Source: an uncultured Lachnospiraceae bacterium
Lineage (GTDB): Bacteria > Bacillota > Clostridia > Lachnospirales > Lachnospiraceae
DNA: 64,000 bases
Direction of reading: 5' to 3'
Assembly: GCA_910578605.1 (NCBI GenBank)
Contig: CAJTQG010000003.1
Span: forward strand, 65,446-129,445
Under the pieces are notes generated by a model. It saw nothing but the letters and a program-made list of their open reading frames with translations. It made no database searches and was not told the origin of the DNA. The position numbers and the translations under genes are program-made. This document shows positions 1 to 8,009 of this stretch, in pieces (the stretch's first letter is position 1; every line of letters starts with the position of its first letter).

Positions 1-2
1 CT

Positions 3-1163
3 AATATTGCAGATAGAAAATCCAGGCAGATGCTTCACCGTGCCAGAAAGAAAAATCCAAATGCAGTGATTGTGGCGGCAGGCTGTTATGTTCAGTCAGC
101 ACAAGAGGAAATTCAGAAGGACTTGAGCATTGATATTGTGATAGGGAACAACCAGAAAAAAAATCTGTTGTCTCTTTTGCAGGAATTTCAGGAGAAAAAA
201 GAACATTTAGCGGAAATTACAGATATGAGCAGACCAATAGAGTATGAGTTTATGGAAATGCAGCGGGCAGGAGAGCATACCCGCGCCTTTGTGAAAATTC
301 AGGATGGTTGCAATCAATTTTGCAGTTATTGTATTATTCCTTACGTTCGGGGAAGAATTCGGAGTAAGGATATTCATTTGATAGAGAGGGAAGTGAGGGG
401 ACTGACAGCCCAGGGCTATAAAGAGATTGTGCTTACGGGTATTCATTTGAGCTCATATGGAAGAGAGAAGCTTCAGGGGGAGGCTGATTTGCTTACGGTT
501 ATACAGAGATTGGGGGCTATACCAGGCTTAGAGAGGATTCGCCTGGGTTCCTTAGAGCAGGGAGTGATTACAGAGGAATTTTTAAAACAGGTAAAGCTTA
601 TAGAAAGCTTTTGCCCTCATTTTCATCTTTCCCTTCAAAGTGGCAGTGAAGCAGTGTTAAAAAGGATGAATCGCCATTATACCCCCAGTCAGTTTTTAGA
701 TACTTGCAATCGAATTAGAAAATTTTTTCCAATGGCAGCCATTACTACGGATGTGATTACCGGATTTCCAGGAGAGACTCAGGAGGAATTTGAGGAGACA
801 AAGGCTTTTGTGAGAAAAGTAAAATTTGCCCAGATGCATATTTTCCCTTTTTCTGTCAGACGTGGAACAAAGGCACAGGATATGCCAGGTCAGCTTTCCC
901 AGTCTGTGAAAAGCGGTAGGGCGGAGGAATTGATTGAAATAGGCAGGCAGATGGAGTTAGAATATAAAAAACAATTTCTTCACAAAGAAATAAAGGTGTT
1001 AATAGAAGAAAAGCTTCTGATAGGAGATAAGTATTATCAAATAGGTTACACAAAGGAATATGTAAAAATTGCCCTGGAGGAAAAAAAGGACTATCATAAC
1101 AACATATGGACAGGAATCGTGACAGATTTTCTAAATAATGAAATTTTACTTGCCGAAAAGTAA
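3..1163 (+). CDS. mtaB: tRNA ct6A37/t6A37 methylthiotransferase MtaB, 5'-truncated by window edge
   Basis: MtaB is a radical-SAM enzyme that adds a methylthio group to N6-threonylcarbamoyladenosine at tRNA position 37. The frame is open to the left edge and reads NIADRKSRQ before the first internal Met, so the true start lies outside the window. What remains of the N-terminal UPF0004 domain includes a cluster-type cysteine in AAGCYVQ. The radical-SAM motif CNQFCSYC (CxxxCxxC) follows, with [13 protein letters not shown] typical of the MiaB/MtaB family. The end of the protein would be the TRAM domain. The family is clear; MtaB over MiaB rests on the overall sequence pattern. Confidence 0.93.
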   Translation, partial: NIADRKSRQMLHRARKKNPNAVIVAAGCYVQSAQEEIQKDLSIDIVIGNNQKKNLLSLLQEFQEKKEHLAEITDMSRPIEYEFMEMQRAGEHTRAFVKIQDGCNQFCSYCIIPYVRGRIRSKDIHLIEREVRGLTAQGYKEIVLTGIHLSSYGREKLQGEADLLTVIQRLGAIPGLERIRLGSLEQGVITEEFLKQVKLIESFCPHFHLSLQSGSEAVLKRMNRHYTPSQFLDTCNRIRKFFPMAAITTDVITGFPGETQEEFEETKAFVRKVKFAQMHIFPFSVRRGTKAQDMPGQLSQSVKSGRAEELIEIGRQMELEYKKQFLHKEIKVLIEEKLLIGDKYYQIGYTKEYVKIALEEKKDYHNNIWTGIVTDFLNNEILLAEK

Positions 1164-1178
1164 ATTTTGTATTAGAAT
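1150..1178 (+). promoter_or_regulatory. candidate sigma-A promoter for ireB-ruvX
   Basis: TTGCCG at 1150-1155 and TAGAAT at 1173-1178 are separated by exactly 17 nt, at the end of mtaB and about 90 nt before ireB. This is a pattern match only; there is no extended -10. Confidence 0.4.
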
Positions 1179-1209
1179 AACAAATAGCAATTTTCGGATA
1201 AAACGAATT

Positions 1210-1246
1210 CGAGCAAGACAAGCATATGCACTTGGCTCATTGCTCG
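1210..1246 (+). promoter_or_regulatory. stem-loop in the ireB leader
   Basis: CGAGCAA at 1210-1216 pairs perfectly with TTGCTCG at 1240-1246. Inside it CAAG (1219-1222) pairs with CTTG (1231-1234). No T-tract follows, so it is not an intrinsic terminator. It lies just before the AAAGGAG ribosome binding site of ireB and could affect mRNA stability or translation. Its function is unknown. Confidence 0.4.
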
Positions 1247-1266
1247 CAGGAATAAAAGGAGACAAT

Positions 1267-1533
1267 ATGAGCAGCAAAGATTTAAGCAGTACACAATATT
1301 TTAGAACCGTTCAGGAGCCTGCGTTAGAGGTGTCACAGGTGTTAGAAAAGGTGTATAGTGCGTTGACAGAGAAGGGCTACAATCCGGTCAATCAGATTGT
1401 AGGCTACATTATGTCCGGTGATCCGACTTACATTACCAGTCATAATAATGCCAGGAGCTTGATTATGCGTGTGGAGCGTGACGAGTTGATAGAGGAAGCG
1501 TTAACCTATTATATCAACCACAAATTAAAATAA
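1267..1533 (+). CDS. ireB: IreB family regulatory phosphoprotein (UPF0297, YrzL)
   Basis: This 88-residue protein belongs to the IreB/YrzL family. In Enterococcus, IreB is a substrate of the Ser/Thr kinase IreK and affects cephalosporin resistance. The family signature is visible in the start (SSTQYF), in [21 protein letters not shown] and in HNNARSLI. An upstream in-frame ATG at 1138 overlaps mtaB and adds residues foreign to the family. The ATG at 1267 follows AAAGGAG at good spacing and gives the usual length. ruvX follows after 30 nt, the conserved yrzL-yrrK order of Firmicutes. A role in kinase signalling here is inferred from the family. Confidence 0.93.
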   Translation: MSSKDLSSTQYFRTVQEPALEVSQVLEKVYSALTEKGYNPVNQIVGYIMSGDPTYITSHNNARSLIMRVERDELIEEALTYYINHKLK

Positions 1534-1563
1534 CAGGATGATTAAGGATACAGGGAACAGCTT

Positions 1564-1998
1564 ATGAGAGTCATGGGATTAGATTTCGGTTCCAAAACAG
1601 TAGGCGTGGCAGTTTCTGATGCTTTGTGTTTGACAGCACAGGGCTTAGAAATTGTGCGTAGAGAACAAGAGAATAAATTGCGGAGAACTCTGGCTAGGAT
1701 TACAGAGCTGACAGAGGAATACCAGGTAGAAAAAATTGTGCTTGGCTTTCCAAAGAATATGAATAATACAGAGGGAGAGCGGTGTGAAAAGACATTGGCA
1801 TTTAAGGAAATGCTAGAGAGAAGAACAGGTCTAGAAGTGATTCTTTGGGATGAAAGATTGACAACAGTAGCTTCGGACAAGCTGATGATGGAAGCGGGAG
1901 TGCGCAGAGAAAACAGAAAACAGTATGTAGACCAAATTGCGGCTTCTTTTATTTTGCAAAGCTATTTAGAATATGAGCACAACCATCAGGATGCATAA
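1564..1998 (+). CDS. ruvX: putative pre-16S rRNA nuclease / Holliday junction resolvase RuvX (YqgF)
   Basis: This 144-residue protein is of normal length for the RNase H-fold YqgF/RuvX family, which is linked to 16S rRNA 5'-end maturation and earlier to Holliday junction resolution. The N-terminal [15 protein letters not shown] carries the first catalytic Asp. [14 protein letters not shown] is the conserved central motif, and [10 protein letters not shown] followed by [14 protein letters not shown] holds the later acidic residues. It lies between ireB and the DUF1292 gene, as in B. subtilis (yrrK). The family assignment is firm; the in vivo substrate is not shown by the sequence. Confidence 0.94.
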   Translation: MRVMGLDFGSKTVGVAVSDALCLTAQGLEIVRREQENKLRRTLARITELTEEYQVEKIVLGFPKNMNNTEGERCEKTLAFKEMLERRTGLEVILWDERLTTVASDKLMMEAGVRRENRKQYVDQIAASFILQSYLEYEHNHQDA

Positions 1999-2063
1999 TA
2001 GGATTGATGTACGGAACGTGAGGCGAGGGGAAAACAAAAAAAGGAAAATAAAGGAGCGGTTTG

Positions 2064-2330
2064 ATGTTTGAAAAGTTAAAATTTACCATTCCTGATACGG
2101 AGGAAGAGGTAGAATTTTTTGTGGTGGAACAAACACGGATAAATAATTTGAATTATTTATTGGTAACAGAGTCAACGGATGAGGATTCGGAAGCACAAGC
2201 ATATATTTTAAAGGATTTATCAAATCCAACGGATGAGGATGCGCAGTATGTGATGGTGGAGGAGGATGAGGAGTTAGAAACCGTATCACAGGTATTTGCC
2301 CAGCTTTTGGACGATATTGATTTGGTGTAA
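2064..2330 (+). CDS. DUF1292 family protein (YrzB-like)
   Basis: This small, very acidic protein of 88 residues contains the DUF1292 pattern: FTIPDTEEEVEFFVVEQTRINN, then YLLVTES and a DEDAQYVMVEEDEELE stretch. No biochemical function is established for the family. Its place right after ruvX matches yrzB of B. subtilis, so the identity is supported by both sequence and order. The ATG at 2064 is preferred because AAGGAG at 2051-2056 is then 7 nt away; a TTG one codon upstream is a possible alternative. Confidence 0.88.
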   Translation: MFEKLKFTIPDTEEEVEFFVVEQTRINNLNYLLVTESTDEDSEAQAYILKDLSNPTDEDAQYVMVEEDEELETVSQVFAQLLDDIDLV

Positions 2331-2345
2331 GAATATAATGGTTTG

Positions 2346-2362
2346 TGCCGCCTATGGCGGTA
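2346..2362 (+). promoter_or_regulatory. short GC hairpin before rnj
   Basis: TGCCGCC and GGCGGTA flank a TAT triloop, giving five G-C pairs plus two flanking pairs (one G-U). It sits in the 74-nt gap before rnj and has no T-tract. It may be an mRNA-stability or processing element; the function is inferred only. Confidence 0.35.
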
Positions 2363-2404
2363 TGAGTGAAAACGTGAAAATAGAAAAATAAAGACGGAGG
2401 TATT

Positions 2405-4087
2405 ATGTTGAAAGCAGAAAATAATAAAAAAAATAAAGGAAGATTGAAAATTATTCCTCTTGGCGGGTTAGAACAGATTGGAATGAATATTACAGCATTT
2501 GAGTATGAGGATAGTATTATAGTAGTGGACTGTGGTTTGTCCTTTCCAGATGAGGAGATGCTGGGAATTGATTTGGTGATTCCTGATATAACATACTTGA
2601 AGGAAAACAGAGAAAAGGTAAAGGGCTTCGTGATAACTCATGGACATGAGGATCATATTGGTGCCCTGCCCTATGTCCTTCAGGAGATGAATGTGCCGAT
2701 TTACGCTACAAAGCTCACAATGGGCATTATAGAGGGTAAATTAAAAGAACATAATTTGATGAAGACGGTAAAGCGCAAGGTAGTGAAGCATGGTCAATCT
2801 ATCAATTTGGGATGTTTTCGTATTGAATTTATCCGCACGAATCACAGTATTGCCGATGCAGCCGCCCTTGCTATCTTTTCGCCGGTTGGTATTGTAATTC
2901 ACACAGGAGATTTTAAGGTGGATTATACGCCAGTATTTGGGGATGCCATTGATTTGACAAGATTTGGGGAGTTGGGCAAAAAAGGGGTGCTGGCTTTGAT
3001 GTGTGACAGTACCAATGTGCTTAGACCAGGCTTTACTATGTCAGAGCGCACTGTCGGGAAAACAATGGATAACTTGTTTGCGGAGAACACTACCCACAGA
3101 ATTATTATTGCTACCTTTGCATCCAACGTGGATAGGGTGCAGCAGATTATTTCCACCGCCAGCAAATATGGACGCAAGGTGGTGATTGAAGGTAGGAGCA
3201 TGGTAAATATTATTACTACCGCCAGCGAGCTTGGCTATATAAAAATACCGGACAACACCTTGATTGATATTGAATACATGAAAAATTATTCGGATGAGCA
3301 GCTTGTTTTGATTACTACAGGAAGCCAGGGCGAGGCTATGGCTGCCTTGTCTAGAATGGCAGCGTCTATCCATAAAAAAGTTAGTATTAAGCCGGGAGAT
3401 GCGATTATTTTCAGCTCTACACCTATACCAGGAAATGAAAAAGCGGTATCAAAGATTATGAATGAATTATCACAGCAGGGAGCTAAAGTAATCTTTCAGG
3501 ATACGCATGTATCTGGTCATGCCTGCCAGGAAGAAATTAAATTGATTTATTCTCTTGTCAAACCTAAATATGCTGTTCCGGTACATGGTGAGTACAGACA
3601 TTTGCAGGCCCACAGCGAGCTTGCACAGAGCATGGGTATTGACAAAGATAATATCTTTCTATTACAATCAGGTAATGTATTAAGCTTAGGCGAGGACTAT
3701 GGGGCAGTAGTTGGCAACGTTCAGGCAGGCGGAATACTGGTGGATGGTCTTGGCGTTGGAGATGTGGGCAATATTGTTCTTAGGGACAGACAGAACTTGG
3801 CGGAAAACGGCATTATCATTGTTGTGATGACCTTGGAGAGAGGAACCAATACAATATTGGCAGGCCCTGATATTGTTACAAGAGGTTTTGTCTATGTGAG
3901 GGAGGCAGAGAATCTTATAGAGGAAGCAAGAAATGTAGTTTCTGATGCCCTGGATGATTGCCTGCAGACAAGAGTTAGCGACTGGGGAAAAATTAAAATG
4001 GCAGTGAAGGATTCCCTCAATGAATATTTGTGGAAGAAAATGCATCGCCATCCAATGATTCTCCCTATTATCATGGAAGTAGATTAA
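2405..4087 (+). CDS. rnj: ribonuclease J
   Basis: RNase J is a metallo-beta-lactamase/beta-CASP ribonuclease with 5'-exonuclease and endonuclease activity in mRNA decay and rRNA maturation. This 560-residue protein has the usual length. The metal-binding HGHEDHIGALP motif is near residue 79, and further metal ligands are visible in HTGDFKVD. The beta-CASP motifs follow, including HVSGHA and VPVHGEYRH. GGAGG lies 6 nt before the ATG. ylbF follows after 31 nt, an association with another RNA-decay-linked gene. Confidence 0.96.
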   Translation: MLKAENNKKNKGRLKIIPLGGLEQIGMNITAFEYEDSIIVVDCGLSFPDEEMLGIDLVIPDITYLKENREKVKGFVITHGHEDHIGALPYVLQEMNVPIYATKLTMGIIEGKLKEHNLMKTVKRKVVKHGQSINLGCFRIEFIRTNHSIADAAALAIFSPVGIVIHTGDFKVDYTPVFGDAIDLTRFGELGKKGVLALMCDSTNVLRPGFTMSERTVGKTMDNLFAENTTHRIIIATFASNVDRVQQIISTASKYGRKVVIEGRSMVNIITTASELGYIKIPDNTLIDIEYMKNYSDEQLVLITTGSQGEAMAALSRMAASIHKKVSIKPGDAIIFSSTPIPGNEKAVSKIMNELSQQGAKVIFQDTHVSGHACQEEIKLIYSLVKPKYAVPVHGEYRHLQAHSELAQSMGIDKDNIFLLQSGNVLSLGEDYGAVVGNVQAGGILVDGLGVGDVGNIVLRDRQNLAENGIIIVVMTLERGTNTILAGPDIVTRGFVYVREAENLIEEARNVVSDALDDCLQTRVSDWGKIKMAVKDSLNEYLWKKMHRHPMILPIIMEVD

Positions 4088-4118
4088 GTGCAAATCAAAT
4101 GAAGAAAGTGGTGAGCCT

Positions 4119-4466
4119 ATGGATTATAAGATAGAAGAAAAATCCAAAGAATTAGCAAATTTAATTTTGGATAGTGAGGAATATCAAAACTATCTGGAGG
4201 CAAAACAGAATTTATACCGCAATCCAGAGCGTGCACAGAGGCTGCAAAGCTTCCGCAAGAAAAATTTTGAAGTGCAGAACGGTTGTGATGACAGCAGCGT
4301 AATGGTGGAATTGATGAGGCTGGCGGAGGAATATCAGCAGGATTTAGAATATGTTGTAGTTTCGGAATATTTGAATGCAGAGCTTCGTTTATGTAAAGTG
4401 ATGCAAAATGTAAATCGAATTTTGGTGGAAGGCATCAATATGAATATGGATTTTCTGAATCAATAA
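4119..4466 (+). CDS. ylbF: YlbF family regulator (DUF964)
   Basis: This 115-residue, mostly helical protein belongs to the YlbF/YmcA family. In B. subtilis YlbF, YmcA and YaaT form a complex that acts with RNase Y in mRNA processing and influences competence, biofilm and sporulation. Typical features are the EKSKELANLILDSEEYQNY start, the NPERAQRLQSFRKKNFEVQ segment and the C-terminal Q-V-N-R-I-L helix. It is 31 nt after rnj and probably cotranscribed. YlbF rather than YmcA is a best guess. Confidence 0.82.
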   Translation: MDYKIEEKSKELANLILDSEEYQNYLEAKQNLYRNPERAQRLQSFRKKNFEVQNGCDDSSVMVELMRLAEEYQQDLEYVVVSEYLNAELRLCKVMQNVNRILVEGINMNMDFLNQ

Positions 4467-4564
4467 TTTTGAACTACCAATAAATTCCTATTCACAGTTG
4501 GTTGTTTTTCTCTTGTAGGTAAAGCAGCTTTGAATAGGGACGACAGTAAGGAGACTGTGTAAAA

Positions 4565-4999
4565 ATGAACTTAAAAAATATTTCTTCAATTATATTAAAT
4601 ATATCTCTTAAGGTTGTTATTTACATGGTTTTAATCGGTGTTTTGTATTTTTGCGGCAATCGGGCTTATGAATTTGGCAGAGAAGTTTTTTCGGAAGCGG
4701 GGGTGGAGGCACCTCCCGGCAGAGAGGTGACTGTCACTTTGCCAGAGGGAGTCTCAAATAAGCAGTTGGCGCAAATTTTAAAAAAGGATGGTTTAATCGA
4801 CAATATATATATTTTTTATGTTCAGGCATATCTATATGAATGTAAGCCTGTGGCCGGAGAATATGTTCTGAATACTTCCTACAATGCAGAAAAGCTGATA
4901 GAAACCATATCTTCGGTTCCTAAAAAGGAGGAGAAGGAAACGAAGAAAAATAAAAAGAAGGAAAAAGAGACAAAAGCGAAGAAGACAAAAAAGGAATAA
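4565..4999 (+). CDS. short MltG-like (YceG) membrane protein without catalytic domain
   Basis: This 144-residue protein starts with one membrane helix (about residues 15-33). Residues 45-115 resemble the LysM-like N-terminal part of the endolytic transglycosylase MltG (VTLPEGVSNKQLAQIL, then KPVAGEYVLN). It ends in an almost pure Lys/Glu tail from about residue 118. Full MltG proteins are well over 300 residues; the transglycosylase domain is absent and no downstream frame restores it, so this does not look like a simple frameshift. In B. subtilis the gene at this place (yrrL) is full-length mltG. trmR follows after 3 nt. A cell-wall role is inferred only. Confidence 0.7.
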   Translation: MNLKNISSIILNISLKVVIYMVLIGVLYFCGNRAYEFGREVFSEAGVEAPPGREVTVTLPEGVSNKQLAQILKKDGLIDNIYIFYVQAYLYECKPVAGEYVLNTSYNAEKLIETISSVPKKEEKETKKNKKKEKETKAKKTKKE

Positions 5000-5002
5000 C
5001 CC

Positions 5003-5644
5003 ATGATAGTAAATGAGAGAATTGTAACTTATCTGCATTCATTAGAGCCAGGAAATTTGCTTTATTTAGAGGAATTAGAAAAGTATGCCAGGGAAAATTA
5101 TGTGCCGATTATCCGAAAAGAAATGGAAAGCTTCCTTAAGGTGCTGATTCAGATGAAACAGCCCCAATCCATCTTGGAAGTAGGTACAGCTATCGGATAT
5201 TCGGCATTGTTTATGAGCGAATGTATGCCAAAGGATTGTCACATTACAACAATTGAAAATTATAGAAAAAGGATTCCTATTGCAAAGGACAATTTCAAAA
5301 AATATAAGAAAGAAGAAAAAATTACTTTGTTGGAGGGAGATGCCATGGAGATTCTTCCTAAGCTGCAGGGAAAGTTTGACTTTATTTTTATGGATGCTGC
5401 AAAAGGACAATATATTCATTTTTTGCCAGAGTTAGTTCGTCTTCTTCCTGTGGGAGGAATTCTTCTTTCGGATAATGTGCTTCAGGAGGGAGATATTATT
5501 GAATCCCGTTATGTGGTGGCAAGACGTGACAGAACAATTCATTCCCGTATGAGAGAATATTTGTATGAATTAAAACATAGCAGTCAATTTAATACAAGCA
5601 TAATTCCTATCGGGGACGGTGCTTCCTTAAGCATAAGGTGTTAA
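5003..5644 (+). CDS. trmR: tRNA 5-hydroxyuridine methyltransferase TrmR (YrrM-like O-methyltransferase)
   Basis: This 213-residue class I SAM-dependent O-methyltransferase resembles YrrM/TrmR, which methylates 5-hydroxyuridine-34 to 5-methoxyuridine in tRNA. The SAM-binding motif EVGTAIGYSALFM is near residue 56, TIENYRKR follows, and FIFMDAAKGQYIHF and LLSDNVLQEG are the metal and catholase-type fold motifs. The next gene is a U32 protein of the kind that makes the 5-hydroxyuridine, which supports TrmR over a generic O-methyltransferase. The start follows the previous stop by 3 nt, indicating translational coupling. Confidence 0.87.
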   Translation: MIVNERIVTYLHSLEPGNLLYLEELEKYARENYVPIIRKEMESFLKVLIQMKQPQSILEVGTAIGYSALFMSECMPKDCHITTIENYRKRIPIAKDNFKKYKKEEKITLLEGDAMEILPKLQGKFDFIFMDAAKGQYIHFLPELVRLLPVGGILLSDNVLQEGDIIESRYVVARRDRTIHSRMREYLYELKHSSQFNTSIIPIGDGASLSIRC

Positions 5645-5646
5645 AT

Positions 5647-5670
5647 GTGCTGCAGTTTGTTTTGCAGCAC
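5647..5670 (+). terminator. hairpin just after trmR, terminator-like but without T-tract
   Basis: GTGCTGCA (5647-5654) and TGCAGCAC (5663-5670) are perfect inverted copies around an 8-nt loop, starting 3 nt after the trmR stop. The following bases are not a T-run, so intrinsic termination would be weak. It may instead stabilise the 3' end of the upstream mRNA. Confidence 0.45.
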
Positions 5671-5672
5671 AA

Positions 5673-5750
5673 GTAAAGCTGTCTTTTGATTTCTGGTTCG
5701 AGAGATAGTAAAACTGTCTTTTGATTTCTGATTCGAGAGAGATAGTAAAG
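5673..5750 (+). repeat. tandem direct repeat, 35/37-bp units
   Basis: Unit 1 (5673-5707) and unit 2 (5708-5744) differ by two substitutions and a 2-nt insertion. A third partial unit starts at 5745 (GTAAAG). The core CTGTCTTTTGATTTCTG is shared. The array is in the gap between trmR and the U32 gene and has no credible coding potential. Confidence 0.8.
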
Positions 5751-5830
5751 TTGCTGTAAGATGGTTGTAGATGACATATTTGTATAAATGTAATGGTTAG
5801 GTTTGGGCGCAGCATACTAGGAGGTAAAGA

Positions 5831-7099
5831 TTGAGCGAAGGTAACAGAGAAAAAATGGGTGATTGTAAAACTAAATATCCTGAGCTGCTGATTCCGGCAA
5901 GCAGCTTAGAAGTGCTGAAGGTTGCAGTTATATATGGAGCGGATGCAGTTTATATTGGAGGAGAGGCTTTTGGGCTGCGGGCTGGGGCGAAAAATTTTTC
6001 CATGGAAGATATGGAGCGCGGAGTGGAATTTGCCCACGCCCACGGTGCAAAAGTCTATGTCACAGCCAATATATTGGCACACAATTATGATTTAGACGGG
6101 GTAAGAGAATATTTTTTACAATTAAAGCAGATTCCAATAGATGCATTGATTATATCGGATCCCGGCATTTTTACTATCGCAAGGGAGTGCCTTCCGGAAA
6201 TGGAGCTGCATATTAGCACTCAGGCAAATAATACCAATTATATGACATATGAGTTTTGGTATAAGCAAGGCGCCAAGAGAGTTGTCTGTGCAAGAGAGCT
6301 TTCCCTTCAGGAGATTAGCCAGATTCGCAGTCACATTCCTGAGGATATGGAAATTGAAACTTTTATTCACGGCGCTATGTGCATTTCCTATTCGGGAAGA
6401 TGTCTGCTATCCTCTTTTATGACAGGCAGAGATGCCAACAAAGGAGCCTGCACCCATCCCTGTCGGTGGAAATATGCTCTTGTGGAGGAGACAAGACCAG
6501 GACAATATATGCCTGTATTTGAAAATGAAAGGGGCACCTATATCTTTAATTCTAAGGATTTGTGCATGGTGGAATATATTCCTCAGTTGATAGAGGCGGG
6601 CATTGATAGCTTTAAAGTGGAGGGGAGAATGAAAACGGCATTGTATGTGGCCACAGTTGCCAGAACTTATCGAATGGCTATAGAAGACTGTAAAAAGAGC
6701 AGGGAGTATTATGAAAGCCGCATTCCATTTTATAGGGAGGAAATTGCAAAATGTACTTACAGACAGTACACTACAGGCTTTTTCTTTGGAAAGCCGGATG
6801 AAAATACTCAGATTTATGACAGTAACACATACAGAAAGGAATATACCTTTTTAGGAATTTTGGGCGAGAAAAACGAAGAAGGGATGTATCCTTTAGAGCA
6901 AAAAAATAAATTCACAGTGGGGGAACAGATTGAAGTAATGAAACCAGGAGGGGAAAATATCATTGCAAAAATATTGAAAATTCATGATGAAGAGGGCAGA
7001 GAACAAATGTCGGCTCCTCATCCAAAGCAAAAGCTGTTTGTACAGTTAGATGTTACCTGTGAACCCTATGATATTTTGCGGAGAAAGGAAGAACAATAA
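5831..7099 (+). CDS. trhP: U32 family protein, likely tRNA 5-hydroxyuridine synthesis protein TrhP
   Basis: This 422-residue member of the peptidase U32 (YrrO/TrhP/RlhA) family is expected to be a prephenate-dependent tRNA hydroxylation protein rather than a protease. The TIM-barrel start AVYIGGEAFGLRAGAKNF and HISTQANNTN are typical. The Cys-rich signature is CISYSGRCLLSS followed by ACTHPCRWKY. FKVEGRMKT is also a family mark. A TTG start at 5831 is chosen because AGGAGG (5819-5824) lies 6 nt upstream and no ATG fits. Placement next to trmR suggests both act on wobble uridine 34. TrhP over another U32 subgroup is an inference from context. Confidence 0.86.
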   Translation: MSEGNREKMGDCKTKYPELLIPASSLEVLKVAVIYGADAVYIGGEAFGLRAGAKNFSMEDMERGVEFAHAHGAKVYVTANILAHNYDLDGVREYFLQLKQIPIDALIISDPGIFTIARECLPEMELHISTQANNTNYMTYEFWYKQGAKRVVCARELSLQEISQIRSHIPEDMEIETFIHGAMCISYSGRCLLSSFMTGRDANKGACTHPCRWKYALVEETRPGQYMPVFENERGTYIFNSKDLCMVEYIPQLIEAGIDSFKVEGRMKTALYVATVARTYRMAIEDCKKSREYYESRIPFYREEIAKCTYRQYTTGFFFGKPDENTQIYDSNTYRKEYTFLGILGEKNEEGMYPLEQKNKFTVGEQIEVMKPGGENIIAKILKIHDEEGREQMSAPHPKQKLFVQLDVTCEPYDILRRKEEQ

Positions 7100-7137
7100 C
7101 AAAAATAATAGGTCAGGCACGAAAAGAGCACCCATGG

Positions 7138-7145
7138 CATACAAT
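7138..7145 (+). promoter_or_regulatory. candidate sigma-E-type -10 element for sigK
   Basis: CATACAAT matches the SigE -10 consensus of Bacillus. It would place transcription about 25 nt before the TTG start of sigK. A possible -35 element (GTCAGGCA at 7112-7119) is only a partial match with long spacing. SigE control of sigK is established in B. subtilis; here it is inferred. Confidence 0.35.
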
Positions 7146-7175
7146 AAAGATAAAGTGTGCTAAGAGGTGCTTTCT

Positions 7176-7808
7176 TTGCAAGTTTTTTTGGAACCATTAA
7201 CTCCGAGAGAAGAGGCGGAATATCTGCGCAGGTACAAAGAGGGTGACCCTTGTGCAAAGGATATTTTGATAGAAAGAAATATGCGTTTGGTAGCTCATAT
7301 CGCCAAAAAATACAGCGGGGAAAAGCGAGATATGGAAGAAATGATATCCATAGGCACGATAGGTTTAATAAAGGCAGTAAAAACCTTTGATGACACAAAA
7401 GGAATTCGCTTAGGAACCTATGCTGCTAAGTGTATAGAAAATGAACTTTTAATGCATATGCGCCAAGAGAGGAAAAAGACAAGAGAGGTTTCCCTGTATG
7501 ACCCAATCGGAACAAACGAAGAGGGAAATGCAATTAGCCTATTGGATATACTAGAACAGGAAGCCAAGGATATGACCGAGGCCTGTCATTTAAAGGAGGA
7601 TGTGAAATGGCTTTACAATGCTCTTCCAAAGGTGCTCAATGAGAGGGAGCAGAAAATTATTATTGAGCGTTATGGATTATATGGAGGGAGAGAAAAGACA
7701 CAAAAGGAGCTGTCTGTACAGTTGAATATATCAAGAAGCTATGTGTCTAGAATTGAAAAAAAGGCATTATCTAAGCTCCATGCCGCATATGATAAAAAGA
7801 TAGATTAA
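7176..7808 (+). CDS. sigK: RNA polymerase sporulation sigma factor SigK
   Basis: SigK directs late mother-cell transcription during sporulation. This sigma-70 family protein of about 210 residues has region 2 (LIERNMRLVAHIAKKY, then ISIGTIGLIKAVKTFD and RLGTYAAKCIENELLMH). It also has the SigE/SigK-type linker EVSLYDPIGTNEEGNAISLLDIL and a region 4 helix-turn-helix (SRSYVSRIEKKALSKL). TTG at 7176 is preferred, with AGAGGTG ending 6 nt upstream; a GTG at 7167 overlaps that site. An in-frame TAA at 7161-7163 rules out the roughly 20-residue pro-sequence of B. subtilis. The gene is intact, with no skin-type insertion. Confidence 0.9.
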   Translation: MQVFLEPLTPREEAEYLRRYKEGDPCAKDILIERNMRLVAHIAKKYSGEKRDMEEMISIGTIGLIKAVKTFDDTKGIRLGTYAAKCIENELLMHMRQERKKTREVSLYDPIGTNEEGNAISLLDILEQEAKDMTEACHLKEDVKWLYNALPKVLNEREQKIIIERYGLYGGREKTQKELSVQLNISRSYVSRIEKKALSKLHAAYDKKID

Positions 7809-7876
7809 ATATTGGTTATCTATAAATGGGAAAAATACACAAAAAATTATAAAAAAGAAAGAATGTTATATAAAAT

Positions 7877-7905
7877 TTGACACATGCACTTTTTTGCGCT
7901 ATAAT
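7877..7905 (+). promoter_or_regulatory. consensus sigma-A promoter of the type IV pilus operon
   Basis: TTGACA (7877-7882) and TATAAT (7900-7905) are both perfect consensus boxes with a 17-nt spacer. They lie about 105 nt upstream of the first gene of the pilus locus and 70 nt after sigK. It is the strongest promoter match in the window. Confidence 0.8.
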
Positions 7906-8009
7906 ATTTTTAGTTATGATGTAGGGAAACTAATGATATTGAATTACAATTACACAGAGTATAGGAAGTAAATGATGATAAGCAAATACAATCGAGGGGA
8001 TGGTTCTTG

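Noticed and set aside
1138-1266. N-terminal extension of IreB from an ATG within mtaB
   Set aside because: The extra 43 residues overlap mtaB, do not fit the family, and the ATG at 1267 has a good ribosome binding site.
5691-5745. GGTTCGAG in the repeat units, similar to a tRNA T-loop
   Set aside because: There are no acceptor, D or anticodon arms, so no tRNA or tRNA remnant can be supported.
7176-7808. skin-type element or other insertion in sigK
   Set aside because: The frame is intact over all sigma regions and no recombinase or repeat flanks it.
7906-8009. c-di-GMP riboswitch in front of the T4P operon, as in C. difficile
   Set aside because: The conserved GEMM core and tetraloop-receptor sequences are not present; the leader shows no strong structure.
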